From Aquimarina sp. BL5 (lineage in GTDB: Bacteria; Bacteroidota; Bacteroidia; Flavobacteriales; Flavobacteriaceae), in assembly GCF_003443675.1 (NCBI RefSeq), contig NZ_CP031963.1, positions 4,934,501 through 4,998,500 on the forward strand: DNA of 64,000 nucleotides, read 5' to 3'. A program made the translations under genes and the position numbers. Shown piece by piece: positions 1-9,759 of this stretch. Within the stretch, counting starts at the first letter, position 1. Every line of letters starts with the position of its first letter. Below the pieces are notes generated by a model. It was not told where the DNA came from, did no database searches, and saw nothing but the letters and a program-made list of their open reading frames with translations.

Positions 1-10
1 GAACAACAAA

Positions 11-57
11 AAGAGAGTTAATTAGATTTCTGAAATTTAATTAATTCTCTTTTTTAT
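11..57. terminator. Probable bidirectional terminator at the end of the sigma factor gene
   Basis: Two arms (about 12-25 and 42-56) read AGAGAGTTAATTA and TAATTAATTCTCT and pair with one G-T wobble. A-rich sequence flanks the left side and a T run the right, so it could stop transcription in both directions. It overlaps the last codons of the sigma gene. Confidence 0.5.
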
Positions 58-613
58 TAGTAATAATTTCTGCAAGAAGTTTTCTGGCTCTTAGTAATTT
101 TACTTTTACATTATTCATGGGTTCATCTAATACTTCAGAAATTTCTTTATAACTCAATTCTTGAAAATATCGTAGGTTTATAACCTCTTGATAATGTGGT
201 TTCAGCTGTTTGATATATCTAAGTAATTGGGCAAGATTTTGCTCAGTAATCAATTTATCTTCGGGTGTTGGTGTGTCATCTATTATTTTATAAACAACAT
301 CATCAACTTCGGTAGTTGTTTTAGAACGTATTGAAGCGTTTTTTTTTCTTAATAGATCGATATGAATATTTTTTGAAATTTGGATTAACCAAGTCTTAAA
401 ATTATATTCTTCTTTAAATGTGTCTATTTTATCGAATGCTTTAGAAAAACTCTGAATAGATATATCTTCTGCTTCATACTCATTTTGAGTTCTCTTAAGT
501 TGAAAATTAAAGACATCATTCCAAAAAGTATCTAAAAGATAATTAAAGGATGCTTGTTTGCCTTCTTTAGCCTTTTTTATATGTTCAGATAGTGTGAAGA
601 GTTCTTTTTCCAA
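41..613 (-). CDS. ECF-type RNA polymerase sigma factor
   Basis: A 190-residue sigma-70 family protein of the extracytoplasmic-function class, which would redirect RNA polymerase to a stress or envelope regulon. The sigma-2 region lies at about residues 25-95, with an acidic-aromatic stretch near DISIQSFSKAFDKIDTF. The sigma-4 helix-turn-helix lies at about 130-185, containing YFQELSYKEISEVLDEP. The length is usual for the family. The start is TTG at 613, since no ATG lies in frame nearby. No anti-sigma factor is visible next to it; the adjacent upstream gene is a small membrane protein that might be linked, but nothing in its sequence shows this. Family call is firm, regulon unknown. Confidence 0.9.
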   Translation of the reverse strand: MEKELFTLSEHIKKAKEGKQASFNYLLDTFWNDVFNFQLKRTQNEYEAEDISIQSFSKAFDKIDTFKEEYNFKTWLIQISKNIHIDLLRKKNASIRSKTTTEVDDVVYKIIDDTPTPEDKLITEQNLAQLLRYIKQLKPHYQEVINLRYFQELSYKEISEVLDEPMNNVKVKLLRARKLLAEIITNKKEN

Positions 614-645
614 TGAAATTTTTTTGAAAGGAAATCCTTGATCAA

Positions 646-852
646 TTATTTAGAGTGCTCTGTTTCATTACAGTTAGCATATTGATCAGGGGTCTTGCCG
701 CACATAGAACAAGACTCGCCCTCCTTATTAAGGAAAGGACTTTGGCTTGCGCAGGTTCCTGCAAATTTCCCATCCTTTTTGGCCCATAATTTAATAGCAA
801 TTCCCGCAAAGGCTATTAATAGAAGACCAACTGTAAGTAATACCAGTTTCAT
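646..852 (-). CDS. Small membrane-anchored Cys-rich protein
   Basis: A 68-residue protein with one N-terminal hydrophobic segment (about residues 3-23) followed by a short soluble tail holding five cysteines, including CSMC near residue 48 and a final one near residue 61. The spacing would suit metal binding or disulfides. It sits 32 bp upstream of the sigma factor on the same strand and may be cotranscribed with it. Short proteins of this form are common in Flavobacteriia, annotated only as membrane or secreted proteins. I do not recognise a function. Confidence 0.65.
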   Translation of the reverse strand: MKLVLLTVGLLLIAFAGIAIKLWAKKDGKFAGTCASQSPFLNKEGESCSMCGKTPDQYANCNETEHSK

Positions 853-958
853 AATTTAATACTGTCTAAATTAGTGTGCAAAGATACAAAGAAAAATAGC
901 CGAAATTATGGTTTTATAGAAAATTAGATTCATGTCTAAAAGAAACACAGAAGAGCAC

Positions 959-1972
959 TTAAATTATGTTTACCTCAGTTTCTAATATAATTCCAAATTT
1001 TTCTTTAACGGTTTTTTGAATTCTTTTAGAGAGTTCTAATAGTTCCTGTCCACTTGCGTTATCGTAGTTTACCAGTACTAGTGCTTGTTTAGCGTGTACA
1101 CCAGCATCACCCCAGCGTTTCCCTTTAAACCCGCTTTGTTCAATAAGCCATCCTGCCGGAATTTTAGTATTATTCTTGTCTACCTGATAAAAAGGAATGT
1201 CAGGGTGTAATTTTTGAAGCTCGGCAAAATTTTTTGAAGTGATTACAGGGTTTTTAAAAAAACTTCCGCTATTACCAATTTCTTTGGGGTCTGGTAATTT
1301 GCTTTTACGGATAGCTATAACAGCTTCTGAAATGTCTTTAATTGTTGGGGATGTAATATTTTTCTCTTTTAATGCGTTTTCAATAGCTCCGTAGCTTGTA
1401 TTCAAAACATGATCTTTAGTAGTTAACCTAAAAGTTACTTTTGTAATTATATAATTTCCTTTTAATTCGTTTTTAAAAATAGAATTTCTATATCCAAAAT
1501 TGCATTCTTCTTTTGTGAAGTGTTTTTTTGCACCACTGATAACATGAATAGCTTCGCAACTGATAAAGCTATCTTTTAGTTCTACGCCATATGCACCAAT
1601 GTTTTGAATCGGAGCACTTCCTACATATCCAGGTATTAGTGATAAATTTTCTAATCCTCCAAAGTCATTATCGATACAGAATTGAACAAAATCATGCCAA
1701 TTTTCCCCAGCATTGGCAGAAACTAATACTGAACTATCAGGTTGGGAGCTAGTTGTAATCCCTTTAATCGCAATATGAAGGACTAGTGCTTCTAAATTTT
1801 GAGTAAGCAACATATTGCTTCCGCCACTAAGGATGAAAATATTTCTTTCCTTATGTATAGAAAGTGTCTCTGTAAGCTCTTTTTCAGAATTGATTTTTAT
1901 AAACTCTGCTGCTTTTACGTTAATACCGAAGGTATTATGTTTTTTAAGAGATTTGTTACGTTCTATTTTCAA
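959..1972 (-). CDS. murB: UDP-N-acetylmuramate dehydrogenase
   Basis: The enzyme reduces UDP-GlcNAc-enolpyruvate to UDP-MurNAc with NADPH and FAD, the second committed step of peptidoglycan precursor synthesis in the cytoplasm. The 337 residues match the type I (E. coli-like) family. The FAD-binding part carries LSGGSNMLL at 48-56 and SLIPGYVGSAPIQNIGAYG at about 111-129. GYRNSIFK at 160-167 supplies the substrate-binding Tyr-Arg pair. GNSGSFFKNP at 233-242 contains the catalytic serine (Ser237). The C-terminal LETEV holds the conserved glutamate. It starts at an ATG, lies downstream of the aminotransferase gene on the same strand with a 72-bp gap, and appears intact. Confidence 0.97.
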   Translation of the reverse strand: MKIERNKSLKKHNTFGINVKAAEFIKINSEKELTETLSIHKERNIFILSGGSNMLLTQNLEALVLHIAIKGITTSSQPDSSVLVSANAGENWHDFVQFCIDNDFGGLENLSLIPGYVGSAPIQNIGAYGVELKDSFISCEAIHVISGAKKHFTKEECNFGYRNSIFKNELKGNYIITKVTFRLTTKDHVLNTSYGAIENALKEKNITSPTIKDISEAVIAIRKSKLPDPKEIGNSGSFFKNPVITSKNFAELQKLHPDIPFYQVDKNNTKIPAGWLIEQSGFKGKRWGDAGVHAKQALVLVNYDNASGQELLELSKRIQKTVKEKFGIILETEVNII

Positions 1973-2044
1973 AAAAGATGGAATTTGAGTTAACTATTAT
2001 TTTCTTTTCACTTTAAGTTCCGAAATATATGATTATTTATAGTT

Positions 2045-3277
2045 TTATAAAGTAATATTTTCTTCGGCGACTGTAATTGCTTTCTGATCGGTAGTATATT
2101 TCTCTAAAGCCAGTTTTAGAATATTAATAGCCTTTTTTAGATCCCTTCTGTTTAGAACATAAGCTATTCTTACCTGATTTAATCCCACGTTAGGACTAGA
2201 ATAAAATCCTGAAGCCGGTGCTAACATTAAGGTTTCGTTATTTACGTGGAATTCTTCTAACAACCATTTTGCAAAATGATCTGCATCTTTTATTGGTAAT
2301 TCAGCGATACAATAAAAAGCTCCACTTGGCATAGCTACTTTAATCCCAGGTATTTGTCTTAATCCTTCAACTAATGTATCTCTTCGCGCCTTATATTTTG
2401 CCACGGTTTCAATATAATAGGATTCTGGAGCTTCTAGGGCTGCTTCACTGGCAATTTGAGCAAAGGTAGGAGGACTCAGTCTGGCTTGTGCAAACTTCAT
2501 TGCCGTTTCCATAACACTTTTGTTTTTACTGACCATGCAACCTATTCTAGCGCCACACATGCTATATCGTTTAGATACTGAATCAACCACTATGGCGTAA
2601 TCATCAAGAGCTCTTTCTTGTAAAATAGAGTAATGCTCAGAATCTCCATATACAAACTCCCTATATACCTCGTCCGAGATTAGGAATAGATCATGTTTAA
2701 TAGCTAGTTTGGCTAATTGCTGTATTTCTTCTTTACTATATAAATAACCTGTGGGGTTACCAGGATTACAAATAAGAATAGCCTTCGTCTTAGTAGTAAT
2801 AAGCTTTTCGAATTCTTTTATCGGTGGTAATGCAAATCCATTTTCAATTTTAGAAATAACTGGCACTACGGTTACTGTTGACTGTGTAGAAAAACTGTAA
2901 TAGTTAGCGTAAAATGGTTCAGGAACAATAATTTCATCACCCGGATCCGTAATACTGCCCATTGTGAAAATTAATGCTTCACTCCCTCCAGTAGTTATTA
3001 AAATATCATCAGAAGATATTGTAATATCATGTTTTGCGTAATATCCAGCTAATTTTTTTCTAAAGCTTTCAAAACCTGCAGAATGACTGTAGGCAAGAAC
3101 ATCTAATTTGTGATTTCTTACAGCATTCATGGCTTCTATGGGCGTTTTGATATCGGGCTGGCCGATATTAAGACGAAAAATATGTTTTCCTTCTTTTACC
3201 GCTTTTTCTGCAAAAGGAGCTAATTTACGAATCGGTGATTCGGGCATTGCTTTACCTTTACTTGATATTACTGGCAT
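2045..3277 (-). CDS. Pyridoxal-phosphate aminotransferase, class I/II
   Basis: A 410-residue fold-type I aminotransferase of the aspartate/aromatic group that moves an amino group between an amino acid and a 2-oxo acid. Key features are TTGGSEAL at 95-102 (phosphate grip), NPGNPTG at 171-177, Asp202 and Tyr205 in SDEVYREF, and the Schiff-base lysine Lys236 in SVSKRYSMCGAR. Length and motif spacing are normal. The residues that fix substrate choice cannot be read reliably here, so I give no gene symbol. The neighbouring murB on the same strand suggests a shared transcript but not a shared pathway. Confidence 0.93.
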   Translation of the reverse strand: MPVISSKGKAMPESPIRKLAPFAEKAVKEGKHIFRLNIGQPDIKTPIEAMNAVRNHKLDVLAYSHSAGFESFRKKLAGYYAKHDITISSDDILITTGGSEALIFTMGSITDPGDEIIVPEPFYANYYSFSTQSTVTVVPVISKIENGFALPPIKEFEKLITTKTKAILICNPGNPTGYLYSKEEIQQLAKLAIKHDLFLISDEVYREFVYGDSEHYSILQERALDDYAIVVDSVSKRYSMCGARIGCMVSKNKSVMETAMKFAQARLSPPTFAQIASEAALEAPESYYIETVAKYKARRDTLVEGLRQIPGIKVAMPSGAFYCIAELPIKDADHFAKWLLEEFHVNNETLMLAPASGFYSSPNVGLNQVRIAYVLNRRDLKKAINILKLALEKYTTDQKAITVAEENITL

Positions 3278-3381
3278 TCTTTTTAATTTTTAAAATAAAA
3301 TAGCAGTAAATTTCTTAAATTATTTAGGATTTAAGTAGATTATTATCAGGAATTTTCAAGTATTTTTCTATATTTAGTGTA

Positions 3382-4761
3382 ATGGAGATTTTGTACCTAG
3401 ATTTTTATCATTTTCTTAAAGAAAAAGCCTTAATTCTATTTTTAATTGTTTCTTTTACTTGCAGTGGTCAAGAGGGGTTTAAGTTGCCCGATGATTTGCG
3501 TAGCGATAAGATTAAGTTTGAATTAGCTAATAATCTTATTATAATACCAGTAGAGCTTAATGGAGTTCAATTGTCTTTTATTTTAGATACAGGAGTAGGT
3601 TCTACTATTCTTTTTAGTATCGATAAAAGAGAATCTTTAGAATTAAAAAATGCTTCAAAAATTCTTCTTAGAGGATTAGGGAACGATGAACCTGCAGAGG
3701 CAATAAAATCCACAGGCAATTTATTAAAAATAGGAAATTCTTATAGTAATGATCATACTGTGTATATGATCTTTGATGAGACTATGAACTTTTCTCCTAT
3801 GATGGGATTTCCAGTTCATGGGATTATAGGGTATGATTTTTTTAAAGAATTTATTCTGGATATTAATTATTCGAAAGAATTCATTAAAATATTTAATGCT
3901 AAATCCTATAAATATAGAAAATGCAAAAAATGTTATCAGACAGATCTAAATTTAAGTAATGGTAGAAAGAGACCTTTAGTTAAGGCTAAATACAAAACAG
4001 ATAAGGGGTTAATTGATGTAAACCTTTTATTAGATTCTGGATCTAGTTCGGCGTTATGGTTGTTTGAAAATCCAGAGATCAACCTTAATGTTCCTAAAGA
4101 TTCTTTTGAAGATTTTTTAGGAACAGGATTCAATGGAGATATATATGGAAAAAAAACAAAGGTCGAAAGCCTACATATAGGAGATTTTAAAATTAATGAA
4201 GTCACAGCGTCTTTTCCTGATTCTCTTTATATTCAAGGAATTTCATTAAAAAATCGTCAAGGTTCTATTGGGGGTAGTGTGTTAAGAAGGTTTAATGTGA
4301 TTATGGATTATCCTAATCAAAAAATAACTTTTAGAAAGAATAAATTTTTTAATACACCATTCCACTATAATATGAGTGGTCTTACTATTCAGCACAGTGG
4401 GGTAAGAGTTTCTAAAGACTATAATATACGTAAAGCTCCTTCTAAACCATCATTAGGCTTTATAGCGAATGACGATGGTAAGATCTTAGTTAATGTTCTT
4501 AAAGCTGATGCAAGCACTTTTGTCTATTCATTACAGCCAGAATATAGAATCACTGAGGTTAGGCCGAATTCACCTGCGTCAATAGCTGGTTTATTAAAGG
4601 GAGATAAAGTTCTAGGTGTGAATGGTAGAAGGTCTTATCTGTATAAACTTTCGGATTTGAATGATTTGTTTTATTCAGAAGAGGGAAAGAGAATTACAAT
4701 TGAAGTAGAACGTCTTGGAGTCGAAATGAAATTTACGTTTTTTCTTAAAAAAGTCATTTAA
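3382..4761 (+). CDS. Exported retropepsin-like aspartyl protease with C-terminal PDZ domain
   Basis: A 459-residue protein with a hydrophobic N-terminal segment (about residues 10-27), so probably exported. Two aspartyl-protease half-sites are visible: FILDTGVGSTILF at about 66-78, and LLLDSGSSSALWLF at about 211-224. A PDZ domain follows at the C-terminus (about 390-455), with ITEVRPNSPASIAGLLKGD as its ligand-binding face. This two-lobe plus PDZ order is common in Bacteroidetes aspartyl protease family proteins. It stands alone on the plus strand, followed closely by a strong hairpin terminator. Substrate unknown; family call is good. Confidence 0.88.
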   Translation: MEILYLDFYHFLKEKALILFLIVSFTCSGQEGFKLPDDLRSDKIKFELANNLIIIPVELNGVQLSFILDTGVGSTILFSIDKRESLELKNASKILLRGLGNDEPAEAIKSTGNLLKIGNSYSNDHTVYMIFDETMNFSPMMGFPVHGIIGYDFFKEFILDINYSKEFIKIFNAKSYKYRKCKKCYQTDLNLSNGRKRPLVKAKYKTDKGLIDVNLLLDSGSSSALWLFENPEINLNVPKDSFEDFLGTGFNGDIYGKKTKVESLHIGDFKINEVTASFPDSLYIQGISLKNRQGSIGGSVLRRFNVIMDYPNQKITFRKNKFFNTPFHYNMSGLTIQHSGVRVSKDYNIRKAPSKPSLGFIANDDGKILVNVLKADASTFVYSLQPEYRITEVRPNSPASIAGLLKGDKVLGVNGRRSYLYKLSDLNDLFYSEEGKRITIEVERLGVEMKFTFFLKKVI

Positions 4762-4763
4762 AA

Positions 4764-4793
4764 AAGGCTCTACGTTAATTCGTAGAGCCTTTG
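4764..4793. terminator. Intrinsic terminator after the protease gene
   Basis: The perfect 11-bp stem AAGGCTCTACG/CGTAGAGCCTT with loop TTAATT begins 3 bp after the stop codon of the plus-strand protease gene. Its A-rich left flank also suits the minus-strand DUF1573 gene transcribed away from it only weakly, so it mainly serves the plus strand. Confidence 0.8.
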
Positions 4794-4814
4794 TAAGTAT
4801 ATGTCAATGTACTT

Positions 4815-5219
4815 CTAGTTCTTTTTTTCTAAAACACTTTTCGTGTCGTCAAGTACAGTTCCTTTTATCTTAATAGCTTTGGTAGATTCCTCAGCGTTAG
4901 AATACACAGTAATAGTTTTACGAATTGGTCCAACTCTTTTTGTGTCGTATTTTACTTCTATAACCCCTGTTGCTCCAGGTTCAATTGGATCTTCAGGTTT
5001 TTTAGGGATGGTACATCCACAACTAGAATATACTCTGGAAATGATCAATGGAGCATTTCCTGTATTTGTGAACTCAAACTGGCGAATACCATCACTACCC
5101 TTGGTAATTTCCCCATAATCGATCACTTCTGATTTAAATTCGATTTTTGCTTTAGCTTCCTGAGCGTTTAGGGCAATCCCCAGAAAACCAATAAATAAAA
5201 TCATCATTACATTTCTCAT
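4815..5219 (-). CDS. DUF1573 domain secreted protein
   Basis: A 134-residue protein with a signal peptide (residues 1-19, ending LNAQ) and one DUF1573 Ig-like beta-sandwich. The family hallmark is EFTNTGNAPLIISRVYSSCGCTIP (written here only as markers: FTNTGNAPL near 50-58, and SSCGCT near 65-70). These are small periplasmic or surface proteins of unknown function that are abundant in Bacteroidetes. It is convergent with the protease gene and divergent from valS. Nothing odd in length or composition. Confidence 0.85.
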   Translation of the reverse strand: MRNVMMILFIGFLGIALNAQEAKAKIEFKSEVIDYGEITKGSDGIRQFEFTNTGNAPLIISRVYSSCGCTIPKKPEDPIEPGATGVIEVKYDTKRVGPIRKTITVYSNAEESTKAIKIKGTVLDDTKSVLEKKN

Positions 5220-5307
5220 AACGTAGGTTTTTATAATGTGTAAAAGTAGTTACTTTTTATCCAACTTCAAAATTGCGAAAGACTTTCACGTTGTCGTATA
5301 TAATAAT

Positions 5308-5315
5308 TACTTTTG
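5308..5315 (+). promoter_or_regulatory. Bacteroidetes -7 promoter element for valS
   Basis: TACTTTTG matches the TAnnTTTG -7 consensus of Bacteroidetes housekeeping promoters and lies 31 bp before the valS ATG. A TTG at 5291-5293 could be the -33 element, though its spacing of 14 is short. Confidence 0.55.
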
Positions 5316-5345
5316 CACTCTAAATTCCAAAAATCGAACCAAACT

Positions 5346-7979
5346 ATGGCTTTAGAAGGAAAGTATGATGCAAAATCAATAGAAGATAAGTGGTATAACT
5401 ACTGGATGGAGAACAATTATTTCCATTCCGAGGTTGATGAAAGAGAGGCATATACTATTGTCATTCCTCCGCCAAATGTAACAGGTGTATTGCATATGGG
5501 GCATATGCTTAATAATACAATACAGGATGTATTGATTAGAAGAGCTCGTCTTAAGGGGTATAATGCTTGCTGGGTGCCAGGTACTGATCATGCCTCTATT
5601 GCAACAGAGGCTAAAGTGGTAGCAAAGTTAAAAGAAGAAGGAATCGATAAAAATGACCTTACTAGAGAGGGATTTTTAGAGCATGCCTGGGAATGGACTC
5701 ATAAGCATGGAGGAATTATCCTAGAACAGCTTAAAAAACTAGGTGCTTCTTGTGATTGGGAGCGTACTGCGTTTACAATGGATGACAATTTGTCTGAGTC
5801 TGTGATTAAAGTTTTTGTTGATTTATACAACAAAGGCCTTATTTATAGAGGTTATAGAATGGTAAATTGGGATCCTGAAGCAAAGACTACTTTGTCTGAT
5901 GAAGAAGTTATTTATGAAGAAAAACAAGGAAATCTTTATTATTTAAAGTATAAGATAGAAGGAAGTGAAGATACATTAACAATTGCTACAACACGTCCGG
6001 AAACAATCATGGGAGATACTGCAATCTGTATTAATCCAAACGATGAAAGATTTACACATCTTAAAGGGAAAAGAGCAATTGTACCTATCGCTAATAGAGC
6101 AATTCCAATAATTGAAGATGAATATGTGGATATGGAGTTTGGTACTGGATGTCTTAAGGTAACACCTGCTCACGATCAAAATGATAAAATTTTAGGAGAT
6201 AAACACAAATTAGAGGTGATAGATATCTTTAATGATGATGCTACGCTAAATTCTTTTGGATTGCATTATGAAGGGAAGGATCGATTTGTGGTAAGAAAAG
6301 AGATTCTAAAAGAATTAGAAAGTCTAAGTGTTCTGGAAAAAACGGAAACGCATCTTAATAAAGTTGGAACAAGTGAGCGTACTAAAGCTGTAATAGAACC
6401 TAAATTGAGTGATCAGTGGTTTTTAAAAATGGAAGACTTGGCGAAACCTGCTTTGGATGCGGTTATAGAAAAAGATGTGCATCTAGTTCCAGAGAAATTT
6501 ATCAATACATATCGTCATTGGATGGAGAATGTGCGAGATTGGAATATCTCTCGTCAATTATGGTGGGGGCATCAAATTCCGGCATATTTCTATGGTGATG
6601 GTAAAGAGGATTTTGTAGTTGCGGAGAGTAAAGAAGAAGCATTAGTTTTAGCAAAAGAAAAAACCGGAAATACTTCTTTGACTGATACTGATTTAACCCA
6701 GGATCCTGATGCCTTAGATACCTGGTTTTCATCTTGGCTATGGCCAATGAGCGTATTCAATGGTGTATTAGAACCGGACAACAAAGAAATCAACTATTAC
6801 TATCCAACCAATGATCTAGTAACGGCGCCAGAAATTTTATTCTTTTGGGTGGCAAGAATGATTATTGCTGGATATGAATATAGAAAAGAGAAACCTTTTA
6901 CCAATGTGTATCTTACAGGTATTGTAAGAGATAAGCAAAGACGAAAAATGTCTAAGTCTTTAGGAAATTCTCCTGATCCATTAGATTTAATTGATAAATA
7001 TGGAGCAGATGCCATTAGGGTAGGGATGTTATTAAGTTCACCGGCTGGAAATGATTTGATGTTTGACGAGGATTTATGTGATCAAGGAAGAAAGTCTTTT
7101 GTAAATAAAATACACAGCTCTTATAATTTGATTAGTGGATGGGAAGTAGATGCTTCCATCGAGCAGCCAGAAGCTTCTAAAGTAGCAATCGCCTGGTATC
7201 AATCTAAGTTTCAGAAGACTTTGATAGAATTAGAAGATGCTTATGCTAAATATCGAATTAGTGATGCGCTAATGATTACGTATAAATTGGTTAGAGATGA
7301 TTTTAGTGGTTGGTTACTAGAAATGATCAAACCTGCTTATCAAAGCCCAATTGACGGAAAAACTTATAATGAAGTAATAGAGATATTAGAAGATACCTTG
7401 AAAATTGTACATCCTTTTGTCCCTTTTATATCAGAAGAGATTTGGCAAGATATTACTAAGAGAACACCCGAAGAGGCGTTAATCATATCAAGTTGGCCGA
7501 AGATGACTTCTGTTGATGAAAGTTTAATAAAAGAATTCGAGATTGCTGGGGATGTGATTTCCGGAATTAGAACGATTCGTAAAGAAAAGAATATATCGTT
7601 TAAGGAAACAATTGAATTATCAGTATTGAATAACGAAAATGCTCCTGTCACTTTTGATTCTGTAGTGGCCAAACTGGGTAATATTTCATCTTTAAATTAT
7701 GTAAAAGATAAGGTTGATGGAGCGCTTTCTTTTAGAGTAAAATCTAATGAATATTTCATACCTATATCTGGGGCTATTAATGTAGAGGATGAAATTAAAA
7801 AGCTGACAGAGGAGCTAACATACACTGAAGGGTTTTTGAAATCCGTTCAGAAAAAACTCCAAAATGAACGTTTTGTAAACAATGCGCCCGAACAAGTTAT
7901 TGCTAATGAACGAAAGAAAGAAGCGGATGCGGAAGCTAAAATAGCTACTTTGAAATCTAGTCTTTCTAGTTTAGGATAG
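5346..7979 (+). CDS. valS: Valine-tRNA ligase
   Basis: Class I aminoacyl-tRNA synthetase charging tRNA-Val; 877 residues from the ATG at 5346. I prefer this start to the in-frame TTG at 5313, because the TTG lies inside the -7 promoter box. Markers are [15 protein letters not shown] (HIGH site) at about residue 40, the CP1 editing domain in the first half with [21 protein letters not shown] (KMSKS loop) at about 535-545, the anticodon-binding helical domain, and a C-terminal coiled coil (about 810-875) typical of ValS. It is a single gene followed by a hairpin terminator. No defects seen. Confidence 0.98.
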   Translation: MALEGKYDAKSIEDKWYNYWMENNYFHSEVDEREAYTIVIPPPNVTGVLHMGHMLNNTIQDVLIRRARLKGYNACWVPGTDHASIATEAKVVAKLKEEGIDKNDLTREGFLEHAWEWTHKHGGIILEQLKKLGASCDWERTAFTMDDNLSESVIKVFVDLYNKGLIYRGYRMVNWDPEAKTTLSDEEVIYEEKQGNLYYLKYKIEGSEDTLTIATTRPETIMGDTAICINPNDERFTHLKGKRAIVPIANRAIPIIEDEYVDMEFGTGCLKVTPAHDQNDKILGDKHKLEVIDIFNDDATLNSFGLHYEGKDRFVVRKEILKELESLSVLEKTETHLNKVGTSERTKAVIEPKLSDQWFLKMEDLAKPALDAVIEKDVHLVPEKFINTYRHWMENVRDWNISRQLWWGHQIPAYFYGDGKEDFVVAESKEEALVLAKEKTGNTSLTDTDLTQDPDALDTWFSSWLWPMSVFNGVLEPDNKEINYYYPTNDLVTAPEILFFWVARMIIAGYEYRKEKPFTNVYLTGIVRDKQRRKMSKSLGNSPDPLDLIDKYGADAIRVGMLLSSPAGNDLMFDEDLCDQGRKSFVNKIHSSYNLISGWEVDASIEQPEASKVAIAWYQSKFQKTLIELEDAYAKYRISDALMITYKLVRDDFSGWLLEMIKPAYQSPIDGKTYNEVIEILEDTLKIVHPFVPFISEEIWQDITKRTPEEALIISSWPKMTSVDESLIKEFEIAGDVISGIRTIRKEKNISFKETIELSVLNNENAPVTFDSVVAKLGNISSLNYVKDKVDGALSFRVKSNEYFIPISGAINVEDEIKKLTEELTYTEGFLKSVQKKLQNERFVNNAPEQVIANERKKEADAEAKIATLKSSLSSLG

Positions 7980-8000
7980 TTATTAAATTTTTTAGTGAAT

Positions 8001-8043
8001 AAAAAAAGCACTTTGATCTTAATGGTTTAAAGTGCTTTTTTAT
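8001..8043. terminator. Bidirectional terminator between valS and the ACBP gene
   Basis: AAAAAAAGCACTTT and AAAGTGCTTTTTT form a stem flanked by A and T runs. It serves convergent valS (plus) and the acyl-CoA-binding protein gene (minus), whose last codons begin inside its right edge. Confidence 0.8.
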
Positions 8044-8309
8044 ATGTCGGTAATATGCTTATTAACCAGTTCTATATATTTTAATTTAGCTTCTTCCGGA
8101 GTAAGGTTCTTTACCTGAAACAGCGCATTGAGTTTAAATGCATTTCTAAGCTCACTATTTCCGGATGGAGTATAAAAACCCTCGGTATATGTTGCTTGTT
8201 TATAGTATGCATAGAAATGTAGCATAACATCAGGTGGCAATTCTATTTTGGTATTGCAAGCTTTTTCAAAAGCCTTTTGGAAAGTGATATTTAATTCCTC
8301 ATTGGTCAT
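8040..8309 (-). CDS. Acyl-CoA-binding protein
   Basis: An 89-residue single-domain ACBP that binds medium- and long-chain acyl-CoA esters in the cytoplasm. Family residues are visible in the order FxxA near 10-14, LPPDVMLHFYAYYKQAT at about 24-40 with the Tyr-Lys pair that contacts the CoA phosphate, then the aromatic and basic residues of helix 3 and PEEAKLKYIELVN near the C-terminus. It is the last gene of a leftward run with phosphatidylserine decarboxylase and cdsA, which fits an acyl-lipid role. The gap to psd is 2 bp, so translation is probably coupled. Confidence 0.93.
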   Translation of the reverse strand: MTNEELNITFQKAFEKACNTKIELPPDVMLHFYAYYKQATYTEGFYTPSGNSELRNAFKLNALFQVKNLTPEEAKLKYIELVNKHITDI

Positions 8310-8311
8310 AA

Positions 8312-8959
8312 CTATACGCTAGCGATAATACTTTCTCCTCCTTTAACTTTTTGGTTTAGTGAAACATTAATTTCCGTTCCTATTGGTAAATACACGTCCA
8401 CTCTGGAGCCGAATTTAATAAACCCACTATCAGAACCTTGGATTACTTTTTCGCCTTCTTTAGCATAATTTACGATTCTTTTTGCTAATGCCCCAGCAAT
8501 TTGTCGATAAAGAATCTCAACAAAACTATTTTTCACAACAACTGTAGTTCGTTCATTTTCCTCAGATGCTTTGGGATGCCAGGCAACAAGATATTTTCCT
8601 GGATGGTACTTGCTGAATTTTACATCTCCATTAATTGGATGTCTGGTAACATGAACATTAATTGGAGACATAAAAATAGAAACTTGTAATCTATTTTCTT
8701 TGAAGTATTCTTTTTCAAATACCTCTTCTATTACGACTACTTTGCCATCTACCGGAGCTACTATAGTATTGTCGTTTATATCAGTATGTCTCTTAGGATT
8801 TCTGAAAAATTGTAATATTAAGATCAAAAAGATCAATGTGACCAAAAATATACCAATAATCCATTCATCTATCTGAATCGATACGTAAGATGCTGCATTA
8901 ATACCTAGAAAAAGTACTATTGCTACCGAAATAATTTTATAACCTTCTTTATGAAACAT
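8312..8959 (-). CDS. psd: Phosphatidylserine decarboxylase proenzyme
   Basis: Converts phosphatidylserine to phosphatidylethanolamine at the inner membrane. The 215-residue protein is the short type II form. Two membrane segments lie at about residues 9-26 and 33-51, followed by the catalytic domain with APVDGKVV near 68-75, and a conserved His-rich patch NVHVTRHP near 100. FIKFGSRVDVYLP near 180-192 holds the Gly-Ser pair (Ser at about 185) that is cut to make the pyruvoyl group. Its start overlaps the end of cdsA by 11 bp, so the two phospholipid genes form an operon. Confidence 0.95.
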   Translation of the reverse strand: MFHKEGYKIISVAIVLFLGINAASYVSIQIDEWIIGIFLVTLIFLILILQFFRNPKRHTDINDNTIVAPVDGKVVVIEEVFEKEYFKENRLQVSIFMSPINVHVTRHPINGDVKFSKYHPGKYLVAWHPKASEENERTTVVVKNSFVEILYRQIAGALAKRIVNYAKEGEKVIQGSDSGFIKFGSRVDVYLPIGTEINVSLNQKVKGGESIIASV

Positions 8960-9758
8960 GCTTCAATATTTGTAAAAATGCATATAAAAATGGACTAGCA
9001 AATATAATACTATCCAAACGATCAAAAATCCCACCATGACCAGGCATTATAGATCCACTATCTTTTACTCCAGCTTGCCTTTTGAATTTAGACTGTATAA
9101 GGTCACCTAGAGTACCAAAAATACTCATAATTATACTTATAATCAACCAGATCATAATTGATAAGGTATCAGAAAATATTGATATTAAGTATCCAGCTAA
9201 TAAAGTAAAAAGAAAACCTCCTACAAACCCTTCAATTGTTTTTTTTGGGGATATACGTTCTAATAACTTACGTTTTCCAAAATTTTTACCAACCAAATAG
9301 GCAAATGTGTCATTCGTCCAAATCATTAAAAGAGGTCCTGCTACCATAATAGGATTGTATTCGTTATCATATGATGGTATAAGTGTTAAAAACACTATTG
9401 ATGTAATAAGGTAAAATATACTGGTGAAATATTTTCTTTTTTCGAACATCGGAATTATTCGAATTGTAATAAGATCTCTAACTAAAAATAATTGTGTAAT
9501 TATAGTAAGTCCTAGAACGACTAGAGTAACTGTATATGGTGTGGAAAAATTTGGGGTATGGAATAAGAGGAAAAAACCAATAAATATAAAATATAGCCAG
9601 GCTTTTTTTAAATGAATTAATTTCTGAAATTCATAAATACAGATAATACCAAAGACAAAGAATACTCCAATGAAGGTATATTTATGAGTAAATATAGAAA
9701 TTAATAATATCGAGATATATAAAAACCCCGATAAAGACCTTGTAAGCAGTTCCTTCAT
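8949..9758 (-). CDS. cdsA: Phosphatidate cytidylyltransferase (CDP-diglyceride synthase)
   Basis: Makes CDP-diacylglycerol from phosphatidic acid and CTP, the branch point of phospholipid synthesis. The 269-residue protein is largely membrane-embedded with about eight hydrophobic segments. The CDS signature is present near the C-terminus: SKFKRQAGVKDSG followed by MPGHGGIFDRLDS, with the two metal-binding aspartates. It overlaps psd by 11 bp and is 1 bp from the LUD gene, so transcription probably runs LUD-cdsA-psd-ACBP. Confidence 0.96.
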   Translation of the reverse strand: MKELLTRSLSGFLYISILLISIFTHKYTFIGVFFVFGIICIYEFQKLIHLKKAWLYFIFIGFFLLFHTPNFSTPYTVTLVVLGLTIITQLFLVRDLITIRIIPMFEKRKYFTSIFYLITSIVFLTLIPSYDNEYNPIMVAGPLLMIWTNDTFAYLVGKNFGKRKLLERISPKKTIEGFVGGFLFTLLAGYLISIFSDTLSIMIWLIISIIMSIFGTLGDLIQSKFKRQAGVKDSGSIMPGHGGIFDRLDSIIFASPFLYAFLQILKHVS

Positions 9759-9759
9759 A

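Noticed and set aside
5313..5345. TTG at 5313 as the valS start
   Set aside because: It lies within the -7 promoter box TACTTTTG; the ATG at 5346 fits the family N-terminus.
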